From the NCBI GenBank assembly GCA_919903025.1, contig CAKKSE010000097.1, positions 1 to 46,916 of the forward strand: a DNA stretch of 46,916 nucleotides, given 5' to 3'. A program made the position numbers and the translations under genes. This DNA is from Nitrospiria bacterium. GTDB lineage: Bacteria > Nitrospirota > RBG-16-64-22. Position 1 is the stretch's first letter; the number at the start of each line of letters is the position of its first letter. Below, in pieces: positions 1 through 10,676 of this stretch. The notes under the pieces are model-generated. The model was not told where the DNA came from and did no database searches. It was given only the letters and a program-made list of their open reading frames with translations.

Positions 1-27
1 TCTCCTCCCCCCTGGCGGGGGAGGAGA
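1..27. repeat. GC-rich palindrome (C-arm/G-arm family)
   Basis: An 11-bp perfect inverted repeat (tctcctccccc / gggggaggaga) with a 5-nt loop opens the window. It belongs to a family of short palindromes with one C/T arm and one G/A arm that recurs near 28.88, 28.95, 30.44, 35.42, 40.92 and 41.00 kb. The element may be cut by the window edge. Confidence 0.7.
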
Positions 28-180
28 GTGTGGGGGGATGAAAACGTGGACACCCCAGGGCCACAAGATCTTGGGGCGACCCACTAGAAAGCCGGAAGAA
101 CCATTAGTAATTGGGGCGGGCGGGGGCGTACGCCTGTCGAGGAGGGGGATGAGGAGCGGAACGGCGCGTCAGCGCCCGCG

Positions 181-210
181 TTGACACCCCTTCGAGGCGG
201 GGCGTAAGAT
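181..210 (+). promoter_or_regulatory. uvrB promoter, apparently leaderless
   Basis: A consensus -35 TTGACA (181-186) is followed after 18 nt by TAAGAT (205-210). The ATG of uvrB begins 6 nt after the -10 element, so the predicted transcription start falls on or next to the start codon. No Shine-Dalgarno sequence is visible before the ATG. This would give a leaderless mRNA. Confidence 0.6.
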
Positions 211-216
211 CGGGCC

Positions 217-2253
<2,037 letters not shown>

Positions 2254-2275
2254 ATTGGTTAAGCGGTCACGAGGG

Positions 2276-2382
2276 AAGCTCTCAGCACTCAGCGATCAGC
2301 GGTCAGCTCAGGGCTCCAAGCTGATGGCTGAAAGCCGATCGCTGACAGCTGCTGGTGAATGGGTGAATCGATCAATCGGTCA
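2276..2382. repeat. Composite intergenic repeat block, copy 1
   Basis: The spacer between uvrB and uvrC is almost wholly repeat: a ctcagcactcagcgatcagc-type segment, its inverted partner (ggctgaaagc..gctgacagct), then ggtgaatgggtgaatcg words. The same order of modules recurs at 9249-9335 and 10560-10676. The repeat supplies spurious in-frame ATGs for uvrC. Confidence 0.8.
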
Positions 2383-4218
2383 ATGATGGGACTTGAGGCC
2401 GGGTCCCTGAATTCGGTTCTCGCCGGCCTGCCCGCCCAGCCGGGGGTGTATCTGCTCAAGGGCGAGCGGGGGCAGGTCCTATACGTCGGGAAGGCGAAGT
2501 CGCTCCGGAGCCGGGTGCGGAGCTACTTTCAGGCCGGCGCGGACCTTGCCGACCGGACCCGGACACTCGTCTCCCAGATCCGGGATCTGGAGTTCATCGT
2601 GGCGCCCTCCGAGGTCGACGCGCTCATCCTCGAAGGGAACCTCATCAAGAAGCACCGGCCGCGCTTCAACGTTCTTCTCCGCGACGACAAGACCTACCCG
2701 TACCTGCGCCTCTCCGTCCAGGAGCCGTACCCGCGTCTAACCGTCGTGCGCCGCGTGACGCGGGACGGGTCCGCGTACTTCGGTCCGTACACGGCGGCCG
2801 GGGCGATGCGCGAGACCCTGGAATACATGCAGAAGCTCTTCCCCCTGGCGACCTGCGCCGGGCCGATCGACGGGAAGTCGCCTCGTCCGTGCGTCGAGTA
2901 CGAGATCGGCCGCTGTCTCGGCCCGTGCTGCGCCCAGGCGTACCGCGGGGGTTACGGAGAGGCCGCCCGGCAGGCCCGCCTTTTCCTGGAGGGCCGCAGC
3001 AAGGACCTCCTGTCGTCCCTCCGGTCCCAGATGCGGGAGGCGGCGGACGCGCTCCGGTTCGAGGAAGCGGCGGAGATCCGGGACCGGCTGGACCGGATCG
3101 AGAAGGTCCTGGCGAAGCAGGTCGTCGTCTCTCCGACGCTGGAAGACCAGGACGTGCTCGGGATCGCGCGCGAGGGGACGGCCGCGGACATTCAGGTCCT
3201 CTACGTGCGCGGGGGGCGGCTGTTGGGGCGCAGGGATGTGTTCCTGGCCGACGTCGGGGACCGGGACGATGCCGGGCTCCTGAGCGATCTCCTGCCGCAG
3301 ATCTACCGCGAGGCGGCGGTGGCGCCGAGAGAAGTGGTCGTTCCGCTCCTTCCTCCCGATGCCGATCTGCTGGCTGTGTACCTTTCGCGTAAGGCGGAGT
3401 CTCCCGTCCGGATCTTCGCCCCGCGCAGGGGGCGGAAGCGCCGGCTCGTCCAGATGGCCGAGGAGAACGCCCGGGCCGCGCTCTCCTCCCGGATCCAACG
3501 GGCGGGGGCCAAGGGTGACCTCCCGGATGAAGTGATGGCGCTCCTGGGGCTTTCGCGCCTTCCGCGGCGGGTCGAGGCGTTCGATGTCTCGAACATCCAC
3601 GGAGCCGAGGCCGTCGGCGCGATGATCGTCTGGGAGGACGACCAGCCGAAAAAGGACGAGTATCTCCGCTTCAGGATCCGGACCGTGTCGGGCGCCGACG
3701 ACTTCGCGATGATGGAGGAGATCGTGGCGCGCCGTTACCGGAAAGCCGTCAGGGAGGGAAATCCGCTCCCCGATCTCGTCCTCATCGACGGAGGAAAGGG
3801 GCAGATCTCCTCGGCCCTTCGGGGGATGGCGGCGGCGGGCGTTGCGATCCCGGACGTGATCGGCTTGGCGAAGGCCCGGGGAGAGAAGCAGGAAAGGGTC
3901 TATCTCCCGGGGGTAGAGGGGCCCCTTCCCCTGCCTCCCGATTCCCCGGCGACCCATTTCCTCCAGCGCGTCCGTGACGAGGTCCACCGCTTCGCCGTCT
4001 CGTACCACCGGGGGCGCCGCGAAACCGAGGCGCGGCTCTCCGTCCTGGACAAGATCCCGGGAATCGGCGCCGCGCGAAAGAAGCGGCTCCTCTTGAGATT
4101 TGGGAGCGTTGAGAATATCATCAAGGCGTCCGAGGAAGACCTTGTTGCGCAGGGCGGGCTTCCGCCGCCGGTCGTCGCCCGTCTCCGTGAATCTCTCGCG
4201 AGAAGGGCGGACCGATGA
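2383..4218 (+). CDS. uvrC: Excinuclease ABC subunit C (UvrC)
   Basis: UvrC makes both incisions around a lesion in nucleotide excision repair. The protein has an N-terminal GIY-YIG nuclease (QPGVYLLKGERGQVLYVGKAK, about residues 20-100), a Cys-rich segment (GRCLGPCCAQ), a UVR UvrB-interaction motif (ALRFEEAAEIRDRLDRI), an RNase H-like endonuclease domain with the conserved FDVSNIHG and VLIDGGKGQ motifs, and a C-terminal helix-hairpin-helix (IPGIGAARKKRLLLRFGSVENI). The ORF track starts at 2359, but residues 1-8 there are encoded by the ggtgaatgggtgaatcg repeat. ATG at 2383 or 2386 is more likely; neither has a strong Shine-Dalgarno. It follows uvrB on the same strand across a repeat-filled spacer. 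Confidence 0.96.
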   Translation: MMGLEAGSLNSVLAGLPAQPGVYLLKGERGQVLYVGKAKSLRSRVRSYFQAGADLADRTRTLVSQIRDLEFIVAPSEVDALILEGNLIKKHRPRFNVLLRDDKTYPYLRLSVQEPYPRLTVVRRVTRDGSAYFGPYTAAGAMRETLEYMQKLFPLATCAGPIDGKSPRPCVEYEIGRCLGPCCAQAYRGGYGEAARQARLFLEGRSKDLLSSLRSQMREAADALRFEEAAEIRDRLDRIEKVLAKQVVVSPTLEDQDVLGIAREGTAADIQVLYVRGGRLLGRRDVFLADVGDRDDAGLLSDLLPQIYREAAVAPREVVVPLLPPDADLLAVYLSRKAESPVRIFAPRRGRKRRLVQMAEENARAALSSRIQRAGAKGDLPDEVMALLGLSRLPRRVEAFDVSNIHGAEAVGAMIVWEDDQPKKDEYLRFRIRTVSGADDFAMMEEIVARRYRKAVREGNPLPDLVLIDGGKGQISSALRGMAAAGVAIPDVIGLAKARGEKQERVYLPGVEGPLPLPPDSPATHFLQRVRDEVHRFAVSYHRGRRETEARLSVLDKIPGIGAARKKRLLLRFGSVENIIKASEEDLVAQGGLPPPVVARLRESLARRADR

Positions 4219-4272
4219 GACGAAGGTTCCGGATCATCATGCCGGGCTTCTCAGACACCATGGGAGGGTGAC

Positions 4273-4743
4273 ATGCCGAGAGGATCGCGCGCTTCTTTTC
4301 TGCGGATTGTGTTGGCGCTGGCGTGCGGAGCGGTCGTCTCCTTCAATGCCTTGCCGACAGCGGCCGTATCTCCTTCTCCATCGGAAGGCGCAAATGCCTC
4401 TCCGGAAACGGGAGAGGCGCCCGCCGAAGAGCCCCCGGCCGTCGTTTCCACTGATCCGAAGGACGGCGACAGTATCAACTATTTTCTTTACCAGTTTCCC
4501 CGTCCTATCTCCATCACGTTCAGCAAGGAGATGGACCGCGCCTCGGCCGAGCAGGCATTCTCGGTATCGCCAAGCCTTGAGGGCGCTTTTTCCTGGGACG
4601 GCAACACGATGATCTTCACTCCCTCCACCTATCCGTTGACGTTCGAGATGACGGTCACCGTGGGAACGGGCGCCAAGGACGCGCGAGGGAGCCCCCTCCG
4701 GGAGCCTTATTCCTTTCGATACCGCCTGGTCATCATGAAATGA
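4273..4743 (+). CDS. Secreted protein with one Ig-like (SbsA/Big_5-type) domain
   Basis: A 156-residue protein with a signal peptide (basic n-region, then RIVLALACGAVVSF, cleavage likely after LPTAA), a Pro/Ala/Glu-rich linker to about residue 55, and one bacterial Ig-like domain of the kind that begins with 'STDPKDG' and contains 'ITFSKEMDRASAEQAFSVSP'. In this family such domains are extracytoplasmic beta-sandwiches in surface or cell-wall-associated proteins. The start has a good ribosome site (gggagg, 5 nt before ATG). It sits between uvrC and the cyclase-like gene on the same strand; nothing ties it to repair. The specific function is unknown. Confidence 0.8.
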   Translation: MPRGSRASFLRIVLALACGAVVSFNALPTAAVSPSPSEGANASPETGEAPAEEPPAVVSTDPKDGDSINYFLYQFPRPISITFSKEMDRASAEQAFSVSPSLEGAFSWDGNTMIFTPSTYPLTFEMTVTVGTGAKDARGSPLREPYSFRYRLVIMK

Positions 4744-4830
4744 GACCTTCGTATCCCGAAGGTTGCGGGTCTGATTCATCCCGGTTTCTCCATCCGCGAA
4801 TGAGGAAGCCGTGATCGGGACTATATCGTA

Positions 4831-6975
4831 ATGCGATTCTGGACCGACGATCGGCGCGAAACTCTTCTCATGCGCCTGCTAGTGCTCGTTGTCATCCTGT
4901 TCTCCCTCCTCGTGTTCGATCCGTCCGAGATCCGGCGGATCCTTCCCCATCACATCGTCGCCGGGATGCTGGCCTTCGTGGCCGTCGGCGTGTACGCCCG
5001 TCTTCTCAGGGAGCGCCGCCGGACCCGGGCCGTCCTGAAGTTCGATTCCTCCCTGCGGGCCGCATCGGAGCTGGCGGATGCCACCGACAGGATTATGGCG
5101 GCCCTGGGCGCCTTGGCGGAGTTCATCGGCAAACAGAGCGGGGTCCGGTTGGTTCTCACGCGGCGCCAAGCCGGTTCGCTCGGCCTTCGCGGGTCGGCGT
5201 CGGGGGACGCCGTTTCCCTTCAGATCGCGGAACCTCCTCCATCGGGAGGATCGGACCGGTTTCGGATCGAGGAGGGGGCGGCGGCGCGGAGCGGAGACGG
5301 CGCGGAATGGATCGACGACCGCGCGGTCTTTGCCGGCCGGGTCTACGCGGACCCCGCCCGGCGCGAGGGGCTTCTCGTTGTCTGGTCCCTGGCCGGGAAC
5401 ACGCCGCAAGGAGACGAGGCTCTCCCGGTCGAGGGCGCCGCCGGGAAGATCGTCTCGTTCCTCGGTCGGGAGTGGAGGCAGGCGGGGTATCAGGAAAAGG
5501 TCGAAGAAGCGCGAAGAGCGATCGAGCGGGCCGAGAACGCCCGCCGGGAGGCGGAGCGGAAAGCGGTCCTCCAAGAGGAAGAAGCGGAGCAGGCCGCCGA
5601 GCGGGCCGAAGAGACGCGGGCCAAGATCGCCGAGGCGGAGCGTTTGTTCGAGGAGGCCCGCAGGGAATACGAGCGGCAGTCGTCACGCTCGACCGAGGAG
5701 CTGATGGGGGCGTACGCCCGGCTCGACGAGCGGGAGGAAGAGCTCAAGAGGCGGCTGTCGGAGAGGATCGGCGGCATCGAGATGCAGTCCCTGGCCGAGG
5801 TGGTCCTCGACGAAACGTTCTTTCTGGAGATGACGCTGAACGCGGGGCTCGGCGAGACGCAGGCGGAGATCGGATCGATCATGCTGTTGGACCCCACGAC
5901 GGACGAGCTGGAGATCGTCGTCTCGCGGGGACTCTCGGACGAGGTGGTCAAGACGACGAGGATCGCGGTGGGGGAAGCCATCGCCGGCTACGTGGCCCAG
6001 CAGAAGAAGCCGCTGTTGGTCGCGGATATCGAGAGCGAGCCGCGCTTCCAGGGAGTCTCTCAGGTGAGAAACCGCCGGACGTCGTTCATCTGCGTTCCGA
6101 TTGTCGGGCGGGACCGCGTTCTGGGCGTGATGAACGCGAACAACAAGGCCGGCGGGGGAGCGTTTACGAACCGGGATCTGGCCGTGATGGAATGGCTGGC
6201 CGGCCGGGCGGCCCATTTCCTCGAGAGCCTTTCCGTCCTCGGCGCTTCATCCAGCGGGGCAATCTCCATCAAGAACTACATGGAGCAGACCCTGACGGGG
6301 AGGTTCGTTCGCGAGTTGCCCCTCCTGGAGCCGCAGGGGACGGTGCAGAGGGTGACGGCCGTCTTCGTCCAGATCAAGGGTGTGCCGCGGATGGTGTCCT
6401 GGCTCCCGATCGGGGCGGTCATCGAGACGCTGAACCGGATCTACAAACTGCTCTCCGGAATCGTCACGAAGTTCAGAGGTACGGTCGACCGGTACGGCGG
6501 AGACTCCATGGTGGCCGTCTTCGGTCTTCCGTTCGCGGGCGCCGAAGACGCGGAGCGGGCGGTTCGCTCGGCCATCGAGATCGTCGTCCGGTTCCTGAAA
6601 CAGCGGAATCCCGACGAGATCCGGATGGATCTCGGGATCGCCGTCGGGATCTCCACGGGAGACGTGGTCGTGGGCGTCGTGGGCACGCCGGGAAACAGGC
6701 GGCACACGGTTGTCGGCGACGTGGTCGAGATCGGCCGGCGCCTTCAGATGACGGCCCAGACGGGCCAGGTCCTGATCGATCATGCGACTTTCGAGAAACT
6801 GGAAGGGCGCCTCGAGGCCGAGCCGTCCGGGACCGTCTCCCTTCCGAACAACCCGGCCGTTCCGATCTACGGCGTGCGGCGCTTCAAGAAGACAACGCCC
6901 GCGGGCGTCCCGGCGCCAAAGGATGTTGCGGTTCCTTCCATGAAGATCGACGGCCCCGGGCATCCGGCCCTCTAA
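4831..6975 (+). CDS. Membrane GAF protein with degenerate class III cyclase domain
   Basis: This 714-residue protein has two N-terminal hydrophobic segments (about residues 13-30 and 38-56), a charged coiled coil (about 215-320), a GAF domain (about 330-475, with IGSIMLLDPTTDELEIVVSRG and FICVPIVGRDRVLGVMNANNK) and a C-terminal class III adenylate/guanylate cyclase fold (about 505-690). Key cyclase positions are altered. The first metal Asp is Gln514 (FVQIKG instead of F-DI-G), the base-selecting Lys position is Arg554 (DRYGGD), and the transition-state Asn is Glu633 (VVEIGRRLQ instead of VN-A-RL). The second metal Asp (Asp558) and the Arg (Arg637) remain. I infer that it is a non-catalytic or altered nucleotide sensor rather than a working cyclase. 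The start is uncertain because no Shine-Dalgarno precedes 4831; ATG at 4870 is an alternative. Confidence 0.85.
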   Translation: MRFWTDDRRETLLMRLLVLVVILFSLLVFDPSEIRRILPHHIVAGMLAFVAVGVYARLLRERRRTRAVLKFDSSLRAASELADATDRIMAALGALAEFIGKQSGVRLVLTRRQAGSLGLRGSASGDAVSLQIAEPPPSGGSDRFRIEEGAAARSGDGAEWIDDRAVFAGRVYADPARREGLLVVWSLAGNTPQGDEALPVEGAAGKIVSFLGREWRQAGYQEKVEEARRAIERAENARREAERKAVLQEEEAEQAAERAEETRAKIAEAERLFEEARREYERQSSRSTEELMGAYARLDEREEELKRRLSERIGGIEMQSLAEVVLDETFFLEMTLNAGLGETQAEIGSIMLLDPTTDELEIVVSRGLSDEVVKTTRIAVGEAIAGYVAQQKKPLLVADIESEPRFQGVSQVRNRRTSFICVPIVGRDRVLGVMNANNKAGGGAFTNRDLAVMEWLAGRAAHFLESLSVLGASSSGAISIKNYMEQTLTGRFVRELPLLEPQGTVQRVTAVFVQIKGVPRMVSWLPIGAVIETLNRIYKLLSGIVTKFRGTVDRYGGDSMVAVFGLPFAGAEDAERAVRSAIEIVVRFLKQRNPDEIRMDLGIAVGISTGDVVVGVVGTPGNRRHTVVGDVVEIGRRLQMTAQTGQVLIDHATFEKLEGRLEAEPSGTVSLPNNPAVPIYGVRRFKKTTPAGVPAPKDVAVPSMKIDGPGHPAL

Positions 6976-6981
6976 CTGGAT

Positions 6982-7128
6982 GTTGAAAAAGTCCATCCAT
7001 GGCTTTTTCAACCACGACCTGGACGAAGTGAATTCGTCCAGATCTCACAAATTGCTCGACTTTTCAAGTCTCGCAATTTGGCAATCCATCCATGGATTGC
7101 ACTCGCAGGGTGTTTTTCAACACCCTGC
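6982..7128. repeat. Array of five consecutive hairpins
   Basis: Five separate inverted repeats lie almost end to end. 6982-7012 is gttgaaaaag/ctttttcaac with an extra cca/tgg. 7019-7041 is ctggacgaa/ttcgtccag. 7048-7080 is caaattgc/gcaatttg with inner gactt/aagtc. 7081-7100 is gcaatcca/tggattgc around a tetraloop. 7105-7128 is gcagggtgtt/aacaccctgc. All stems are perfect or have one symmetric internal loop. The whole unit sits between the cyclase-like gene stop and the yebC promoter. The A+T-rich content differs from the flanks, which suggests a mobile repeat element or a structured RNA or transcription barrier. Confidence 0.85.
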
Positions 7129-7145
7129 TAAAGACGGAAATCGCA

Positions 7146-7174
7146 TTGACAGGCCAGGGGCGATGTGTTAAATA
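7146..7174 (+). promoter_or_regulatory. yebC-ruvCA promoter
   Basis: TTGACA (7146-7151) and TAAATA (7169-7174) are separated by 17 nt. The predicted start is near 7181, giving a leader of about 60 nt to the yebC ATG. Confidence 0.6.
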
Positions 7175-7243
7175 ACCTTATCTTTCAATGGTTTCTGGCG
7201 TGTATTCACAGCGGCGCGCAAAGATAGCGGAGGGTCTGCGGCA

Positions 7244-7996
7244 ATGTCGGGGCATTCAAAGTGGGCGACGACGAAGCACAAGAAGGCCGTCGTGGACGGC
7301 CGTCGCGGGAAGCTCTTCACGAAGTTGATCAAGGAGATCACCATCGCCGCGCGGATGGGCGGGGGGGATCCCGAAGGAAATCCCCGGCTGAGGCTCGCCA
7401 TCGCCAAGGCGAAGGAGGCGAACATGCCTCATGACAACATGAAGCGGGCGATTCAGAAGGGGACGGGAGATCTCCCCGGGGAATCGTACGAGGAGATCGT
7501 GTACGAAGGGTACGGGCCGGGAGGCGTCGCCGTCCTGATGGAGATCACGACCGACAACAAGAACCGGACGGCCTCCGATATCCGGCACATCTTCTCGAAG
7601 GCCGGAGGGAACTTGGGAGAGGCCGGGTGCGTGGCCTGGATGTTCAGCAAGAAAGGGTACCTCCTGGTGTCGAAGGGAGGCGTGGACGAGGAGTCGCTGA
7701 TGGCCGCGGCGCTGGAAAGCGGGGCGGAAGACATCCGGTCGGACGATCCGGAGAGTTACGAGGTCCTCACGGCGCCGGCCGACTTCGAGCGGGTGAGGGC
7801 CGCGTTGTCGGCGGCCAAGCTTCCCGTCACGACGGCCGAGGTCACCATGATTCCGAGTTCGACCGTGGCGATCGAGGGGAAGGACGCCGAGGCGATGATC
7901 CGCCTCATGGACGCCCTCGACGATCACGATGACGTCAACCACGTCTACGCGAACTTCGACGTTCCGCAGGACGTTCTCCAAAAGGTGGAAGCCTAA
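7244..7996 (+). CDS. yebC: YebC/TACO1-family protein
   Basis: A 250-residue member of the YebC/PmpR/TACO1 family, of which some members regulate transcription and others assist translation of difficult sequences. It has the family N-terminus [32 protein letters not shown], the [20 protein letters not shown] segment and the [10 protein letters not shown] motif. Length is normal. The ATG has a strong ribosome site (ggaggg) about 10 nt upstream and a promoter at 7146-7174. It leads a yebC-ruvC-ruvA set, an arrangement common in bacteria, which is why the family was long suspected to serve Holliday-junction gene expression. Confidence 0.97.
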   Translation: MSGHSKWATTKHKKAVVDGRRGKLFTKLIKEITIAARMGGGDPEGNPRLRLAIAKAKEANMPHDNMKRAIQKGTGDLPGESYEEIVYEGYGPGGVAVLMEITTDNKNRTASDIRHIFSKAGGNLGEAGCVAWMFSKKGYLLVSKGGVDEESLMAAALESGAEDIRSDDPESYEVLTAPADFERVRAALSAAKLPVTTAEVTMIPSSTVAIEGKDAEAMIRLMDALDDHDDVNHVYANFDVPQDVLQKVEA

Positions 7997-8018
7997 ACAA
8001 GTCGCGGCGGAGGAACGA

Positions 8019-8636
8019 ATGCGGATCCTTGGGATCGATCCCGGGACGCGGACGGCCGGCTACGGCGTGATCGATGGCGACGGCTACCGCGTTCGATTCA
8101 TCGCGGCCGGCGTCATCCGTCCCGCCGCCCGGGAAACGCTCCCGCGGCGGCTCCTCCATCTGGCGGACTGCGTCGACGAGATGATTCTCGCGCACCGGCC
8201 CGACGTCGTCGTGGTCGAGAACCTCTTTTTTTCCCGAAACGTCCGTTCCGCCCTGGCCCTGGGGCAGGCCCAGGCGGCCGTCTTTCTCTCGGCGGCCAGG
8301 CGGGACATTCCTCTTTTCGAGTATCCGCCGGCCACGGTCAAGAAGGCCGTCGTGGGGACCGGGAACGCCGAGAAGGCCCAAGTGCGGCGGATGGTCCGCG
8401 TTCTGCTGAACCTGGACCACGATCTCGATCCGATGGACATCTCGGACGCGCTCGCCGTCGCGATCTGCCACTTGCACCAGCATCGCCATCTGTCGGCGGT
8501 CAGCGGTCTGCCGGGGGTCAGCGGTCTGTCGGCGGCGGTTGCCCGGTCCGTCCGTTCGTCCCATCCGGCATCCGTCGTCCCGGCCGGGGGTGCGCCCTCT
8601 TCGGCCGGTCTTCTTCGCCGAGGCGGGGGCCGGTGA
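8019..8636 (+). CDS. ruvC: Holliday junction resolvase RuvC
   Basis: RuvC cuts Holliday junctions after RuvAB branch migration. The active-site acidic residues are in ILGIDPGT, VVVENLFFSRN and the C-terminal MDISDALAVAICH. The start is ATG 8019 (MRILGIDPG), preceded by ggagga; the longer ORF in the track (from 7929) overlaps yebC. The protein is 205 residues, longer than the usual 160-175. After the normal end at AICHLH there is a Ser/Ala/Gly/Arg-rich tail encoded by copies of ggtcagcggtctg (8498-8510 and 8516-8528), which look like spacer repeat words captured into the gene. The stop overlaps the ruvA start (GTGA). Confidence 0.96.
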   Translation: MRILGIDPGTRTAGYGVIDGDGYRVRFIAAGVIRPAARETLPRRLLHLADCVDEMILAHRPDVVVVENLFFSRNVRSALALGQAQAAVFLSAARRDIPLFEYPPATVKKAVVGTGNAEKAQVRRMVRVLLNLDHDLDPMDISDALAVAICHLHQHRHLSAVSGLPGVSGLSAAVARSVRSSHPASVVPAGGAPSSAGLLRRGGGR

Positions 8637-9244
8637 TCGCCCGGCTGGCGGGCACCCTCGCCGCCAAGTCATCCGATGCCGTGATCGTCGACGTGGGAGG
8701 GGTGGGGTACGAGGTCGTTTGCCCTCTCGGGACGTTCGCGGCCCTTCCGGCCGTCGGCGAGCCGGTCTCCCTCTTTATCGTCACGCAGATTCGCGACGAC
8801 GCGATCCGCCTGTTCGGGTTCATCGCCGAACAGGACCGGATGCTCTTTCAGAAACTGGTCAGCGTGACCGGTGTGGGTCCGAAGCTGGCCATCGCCGTCC
8901 TGTCCGGCGCCGGGACGCCGGATCTCGTCACGGCCATCCGGGCGGGCGATGGGGACATGCTCCGGCGGATTCCAGGCGTGGGAAAGAAGACGGCCGAACG
9001 GATCGCGCTCGAGCTCAAGGGGTCGCTGGACGACTTCATCGCGGCGGCGGGCTCGGGGCCGCGGCCGGCGCTCAGGAAGGGAGAGGCCCTCAACGAAGCG
9101 GTCCTTGCGCTCATCTCCCTGGGGTACAGGCGGAACGAGGCCGAAAGGGTCCTGGCGGACGTGGCTCGGGCCAGGCCGGACGGGCTGACGGAAGAACTGG
9201 TCCGCGCGGCGCTCCGGGAACTGGGACGGCCGGTGACTCGGTGA
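8633..9244 (+). CDS. ruvA: Holliday junction branch migration protein RuvA
   Basis: RuvA forms tetramers on four-way junctions and loads the RuvB motor. The 203-residue protein has the OB-fold N-terminus (MIARLAGTLAAKSSDAVIVDVGGVGYEV), two helix-hairpin-helix motifs (VTGVGPKLAIAVLSG and IPGVGKKTAERIALEL) and the small C-terminal RuvB-binding domain (LNEAVLALISLGYRRNEAERVL). It begins with GTG at 8633 that overlaps the ruvC stop, so the two are probably translationally coupled. Confidence 0.97.
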   Translation: MIARLAGTLAAKSSDAVIVDVGGVGYEVVCPLGTFAALPAVGEPVSLFIVTQIRDDAIRLFGFIAEQDRMLFQKLVSVTGVGPKLAIAVLSGAGTPDLVTAIRAGDGDMLRRIPGVGKKTAERIALELKGSLDDFIAAAGSGPRPALRKGEALNEAVLALISLGYRRNEAERVLADVARARPDGLTEELVRAALRELGRPVTR

Positions 9245-9248
9245 AAAC

Positions 9249-9405
9249 GGAAGCTTTCAGCAGTCAGCGATCAGCGGTCAGCTCACGGCTTGAAGCTGAT
9301 GGCTGAAAGCTGACCGCTGACAGCTATTGGTGAATCGAAGACCTTCCCCTCCCCTTTGTAAGGCCCCGATATCAAAGTCGGGGCAGGGGATGTTGGGTGG
9401 GGTGG
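9249..9405. repeat. Composite intergenic repeat block, copy 2
   Basis: The ruvA-ruvB spacer holds the cagcagtcagcgatcagcgg segment, its inverted partner (ggctgaaagctgaccgctga), a short ggtgaatcg word, and then a second module (ctcccctttgtaaggccccg ... tcggggcaggggatg..gggtgggg) that recurs at 27662-27720. No promoter is evident. Confidence 0.8.
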
Positions 9406-9436
9406 AGCGAGTAGATTGAGTGGAGTCGACGAACGC

Positions 9437-10486
9437 ATGAGCGAAGAACAAAGAATCGCCTCTCCGGTGATGACGCCCGAGGAGATCCACTTCGACGCGA
9501 GCCTCCGCCCGACCCGGTTCGAGGAGTTCATCGGCCAGGAAAAGGTGAAGGAAAATCTCCGGATCTTCGTTCAGGCGGCCCGCGAGCGGAAAGAGGCGCT
9601 TGACCACGTTCTCCTGGTCGGCCCGCCCGGGTTGGGGAAGACGACGCTCTCGCACATCCTGGCGCGGGAGCTGGGCGTCGAGGTCAAGGTCACGTCGGGG
9701 CCGGTCCTGGAGCGGCAGGGGGATCTCGCCGCGATCCTCACGAACCTGAGTCCGCGCGACATCCTCTTCGTCGACGAGATCCACCGGATGAACCGGGTCG
9801 TCGAGGAGGTCCTGTATCCCGCGATGGAGGAGTTCCAGCTCGACATCCTGATCGGCCAGGGGCCGTCGGCGCGTTCGATCCGGATCGACCTTCCGCGGTT
9901 CACGCTGGTCGGCGCCACGACGCGGTCGGGGATGCTCACCTCTCCGCTCCGGGACCGCTTCGGAATATTCGTGCGTCTCGACTACTACGGGGCGGAAGAC
10001 ATCGCGAGAGTCGTCCGGCGCTCCGCCTCGATCCTGAACGTGGGGCTGACCGACGGGGGAGACGAAGAGATCGCCCGCCGGGCCCGGGGCACGCCCCGGA
10101 TCGCCAACCGGCTCCTCCGCCGAGTCCGCGACTACGCCCAGGTGCGCGGGGACGGGACGATCACGCGCGAGGCGGCGCGCGAGGGACTCGCCCTCCTTGA
10201 GGTGGACGAGCGGGGCCTGGACCCGATGGATCGAAAGCTCCTTCTCACGATCATCGACAAGTTCGACGGGGGGCCGGTTGGGATCGATACGCTTTCGGCG
10301 GCTCTCTCCGAGGACAAGGAGACGCTCGAGGACGTCTACGAGCCGTTCCTGATCCAGGAAGGTCTTCTCGATCGGACGCCGCGGGGGCGGGTGGCGACGC
10401 GCCGGACGTTCGAGTACTTCGGCCGGCCCGCGCCGGAGAAGCGGCAGAATGGACCGGCCGGCGGCGAACAGGGAAGACTTCTTTGA
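9437..10486 (+). CDS. ruvB: Holliday junction branch migration ATPase RuvB
   Basis: RuvB is the hexameric AAA+ motor that drives branch migration with RuvA. It shows Walker [13 protein letters not shown], Walker [12 protein letters not shown], sensor [18 protein letters not shown] with the arginine finger, and the C-terminal winged helix ending in [18 protein letters not shown] 9437 gives 349 residues. A TTG at 9416 has an equally good ribosome site (ggag, 8 nt) and would add seven residues, so the start is not settled. It is separated from ruvCA by a repeat-filled spacer of about 190 bp. Confidence 0.96.
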   Translation: MSEEQRIASPVMTPEEIHFDASLRPTRFEEFIGQEKVKENLRIFVQAARERKEALDHVLLVGPPGLGKTTLSHILARELGVEVKVTSGPVLERQGDLAAILTNLSPRDILFVDEIHRMNRVVEEVLYPAMEEFQLDILIGQGPSARSIRIDLPRFTLVGATTRSGMLTSPLRDRFGIFVRLDYYGAEDIARVVRRSASILNVGLTDGGDEEIARRARGTPRIANRLLRRVRDYAQVRGDGTITREAAREGLALLEVDERGLDPMDRKLLLTIIDKFDGGPVGIDTLSAALSEDKETLEDVYEPFLIQEGLLDRTPRGRVATRRTFEYFGRPAPEKRQNGPAGGEQGRLL

Positions 10487-10503
10487 AGAGCCTGAAAGGC
10501 CCA

Positions 10504-10676
10504 TTGAAAATTGAAAATTGAAAATTGGAGATTCGGAAGACGGTGAATGGGTGAAAAGGGAAGCTCTCAGCAGTCAGCGATCAGCGGTCGGCAAACCAGG
10601 GCGAAACGCTTCGGCTGATTGTTGAAAGCTGACCGCCGACAGCTATCGGTGAATGGGTGAATCGGTGAATGGGAAA
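10504..10676. repeat. Composite intergenic repeat block, copy 3
   Basis: Attgaaaattg words (10504-10530) are followed by gtgaatgggtgaa, then the tcagcagtcagcgatcagcgg segment and inverted partner (gaaagctgaccgccgacagct), and finally ggtgaatgggtgaatcggtg running straight into the next gene's start. It is the third copy of this arrangement within 8.4 kb. Confidence 0.8.
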
